A DNA stretch of 21,568 nt. It comes from Marinosulfonomonas sp. PRT-SC04 (lineage in GTDB: Bacteria; Pseudomonadota; Alphaproteobacteria; Rhodobacterales; Rhodobacteraceae). The DNA is taken from assembly GCA_001321835.1 (NCBI GenBank), contig JPUR01000248.1, positions 1-21,568 of the forward strand, in the 5' to 3' direction. The position numbers and the translations under genes were made by a program. Below, one piece after another: positions 21,465 through 21,568 of this stretch; within the stretch, counting starts at the first letter, position 1, and each line of letters starts with the position of its first letter. The notes under the pieces are model-generated. The model ran no database searches. It was not told the DNA's origin and saw nothing but the letters and a program-made list of their open reading frames with translations.

Positions 21465-21568
21465 ATAATTGCCATGCTAGTATTGGCTTGCGGGCAGCAA
21501 ACTAAAGTCACACCCCCCCCCCATATTCCGACCCTTTTTTGATCACGAACACGGGCTTCATGGCCTTC
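21465..21568. other. Right-end stretch with a C10 homopolymer
   Basis: No complete gene is visible. On the minus strand a frame running in from the right edge ends KPVFVIKKGSEYGGGV at TGA (21508-21510); this could be the last codons of a neighbouring gene, but it is too short to identify. A run of ten C (21513-21522) lies inside it, so its frame is sensitive to sequencing or slippage errors. Confidence 0.3.

Noticed and set aside
20570..21511. Long minus-strand reading frame extending upstream of the Tat-signal protein to about 21511
   Set aside because: It runs antisense through the BRCT gene and the control region, has no ribosome site at its far start, and the protein becomes natural only from the ATG at 20569, which has a good GGAG.

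Overview
The window is most of a temperate-style siphovirus genome (a prophage or phage contig). The host is probably an alphaproteobacterium of the Rhodobacterales type. This rests on protein flavour only: a GTA-gp10-like tail chaperone, an endolysin with a WTVCYG motif, a compact Rz1-like lipoprotein, and moderately GC-rich DNA. No database search was possible. No integrase, cI/Cro-like repressor, att site, tRNA or CRISPR is visible, so lysogeny is not proven by this window.

All phage genes lie on the minus strand and read from right to left. (1) 20.84-20.57 kb is a divergent control region. Leftward it holds a candidate promoter, a terminator-like hairpin and two more hairpins, one of which carries an anti-Shine-Dalgarno loop. 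(2) 20.57-18.04 kb is an early module. It encodes a twin-arginine-signal protein, a DUF1376-like replication protein, an unknown protein, and a NusG-family antiterminator-like protein (NGN plus KOW). Between the first replication gene and the unknown gene is a 233-bp non-coding island with a perfect DnaA box, an AT-rich tract and two 19-bp direct repeats 21 bp apart, a good candidate replication origin. (3) 18.01-16.80 kb has a small CxC gene split by a frameshift, an HNH endonuclease and the small terminase. (4) 16.81-9.30 kb is the HK97-type packaging, head and connector module: large terminase, portal, S49 protease, major capsid, a small coiled-coil protein, connector, head closure, gp10-like and DUF3168 tail-completion proteins. 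(5) 9.29-2.16 kb is the tail module: tube, tail assembly chaperone with a lambda-type GGGAAAG slippery site, tape measure, one tail-tip protein, a tail fibre and a fibre-associated protein. (6) 2.16-0 kb is the membrane and lysis module: a protein with an HDxxY motif and one membrane segment, a small membrane coiled-coil protein, a holin-like/GH24 endolysin fusion, and overlapping i-spanin and o-spanin genes, the last cut by the window edge.

The only plus-strand gene is a BRCT-domain protein at the right end, possibly a moron or host-flank gene.

The genes fit one long leftward transcription programme with internal hairpin terminators in the leader, after the capsid gene and before the lysis genes. 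A NusG paralogue is encoded at the early/late boundary. This makes processive antitermination an attractive but untested model for late expression. No gene-free stretch exceeds 300 bp; the two longest (19294-19526 and 20570-20843) are both rich in signals.
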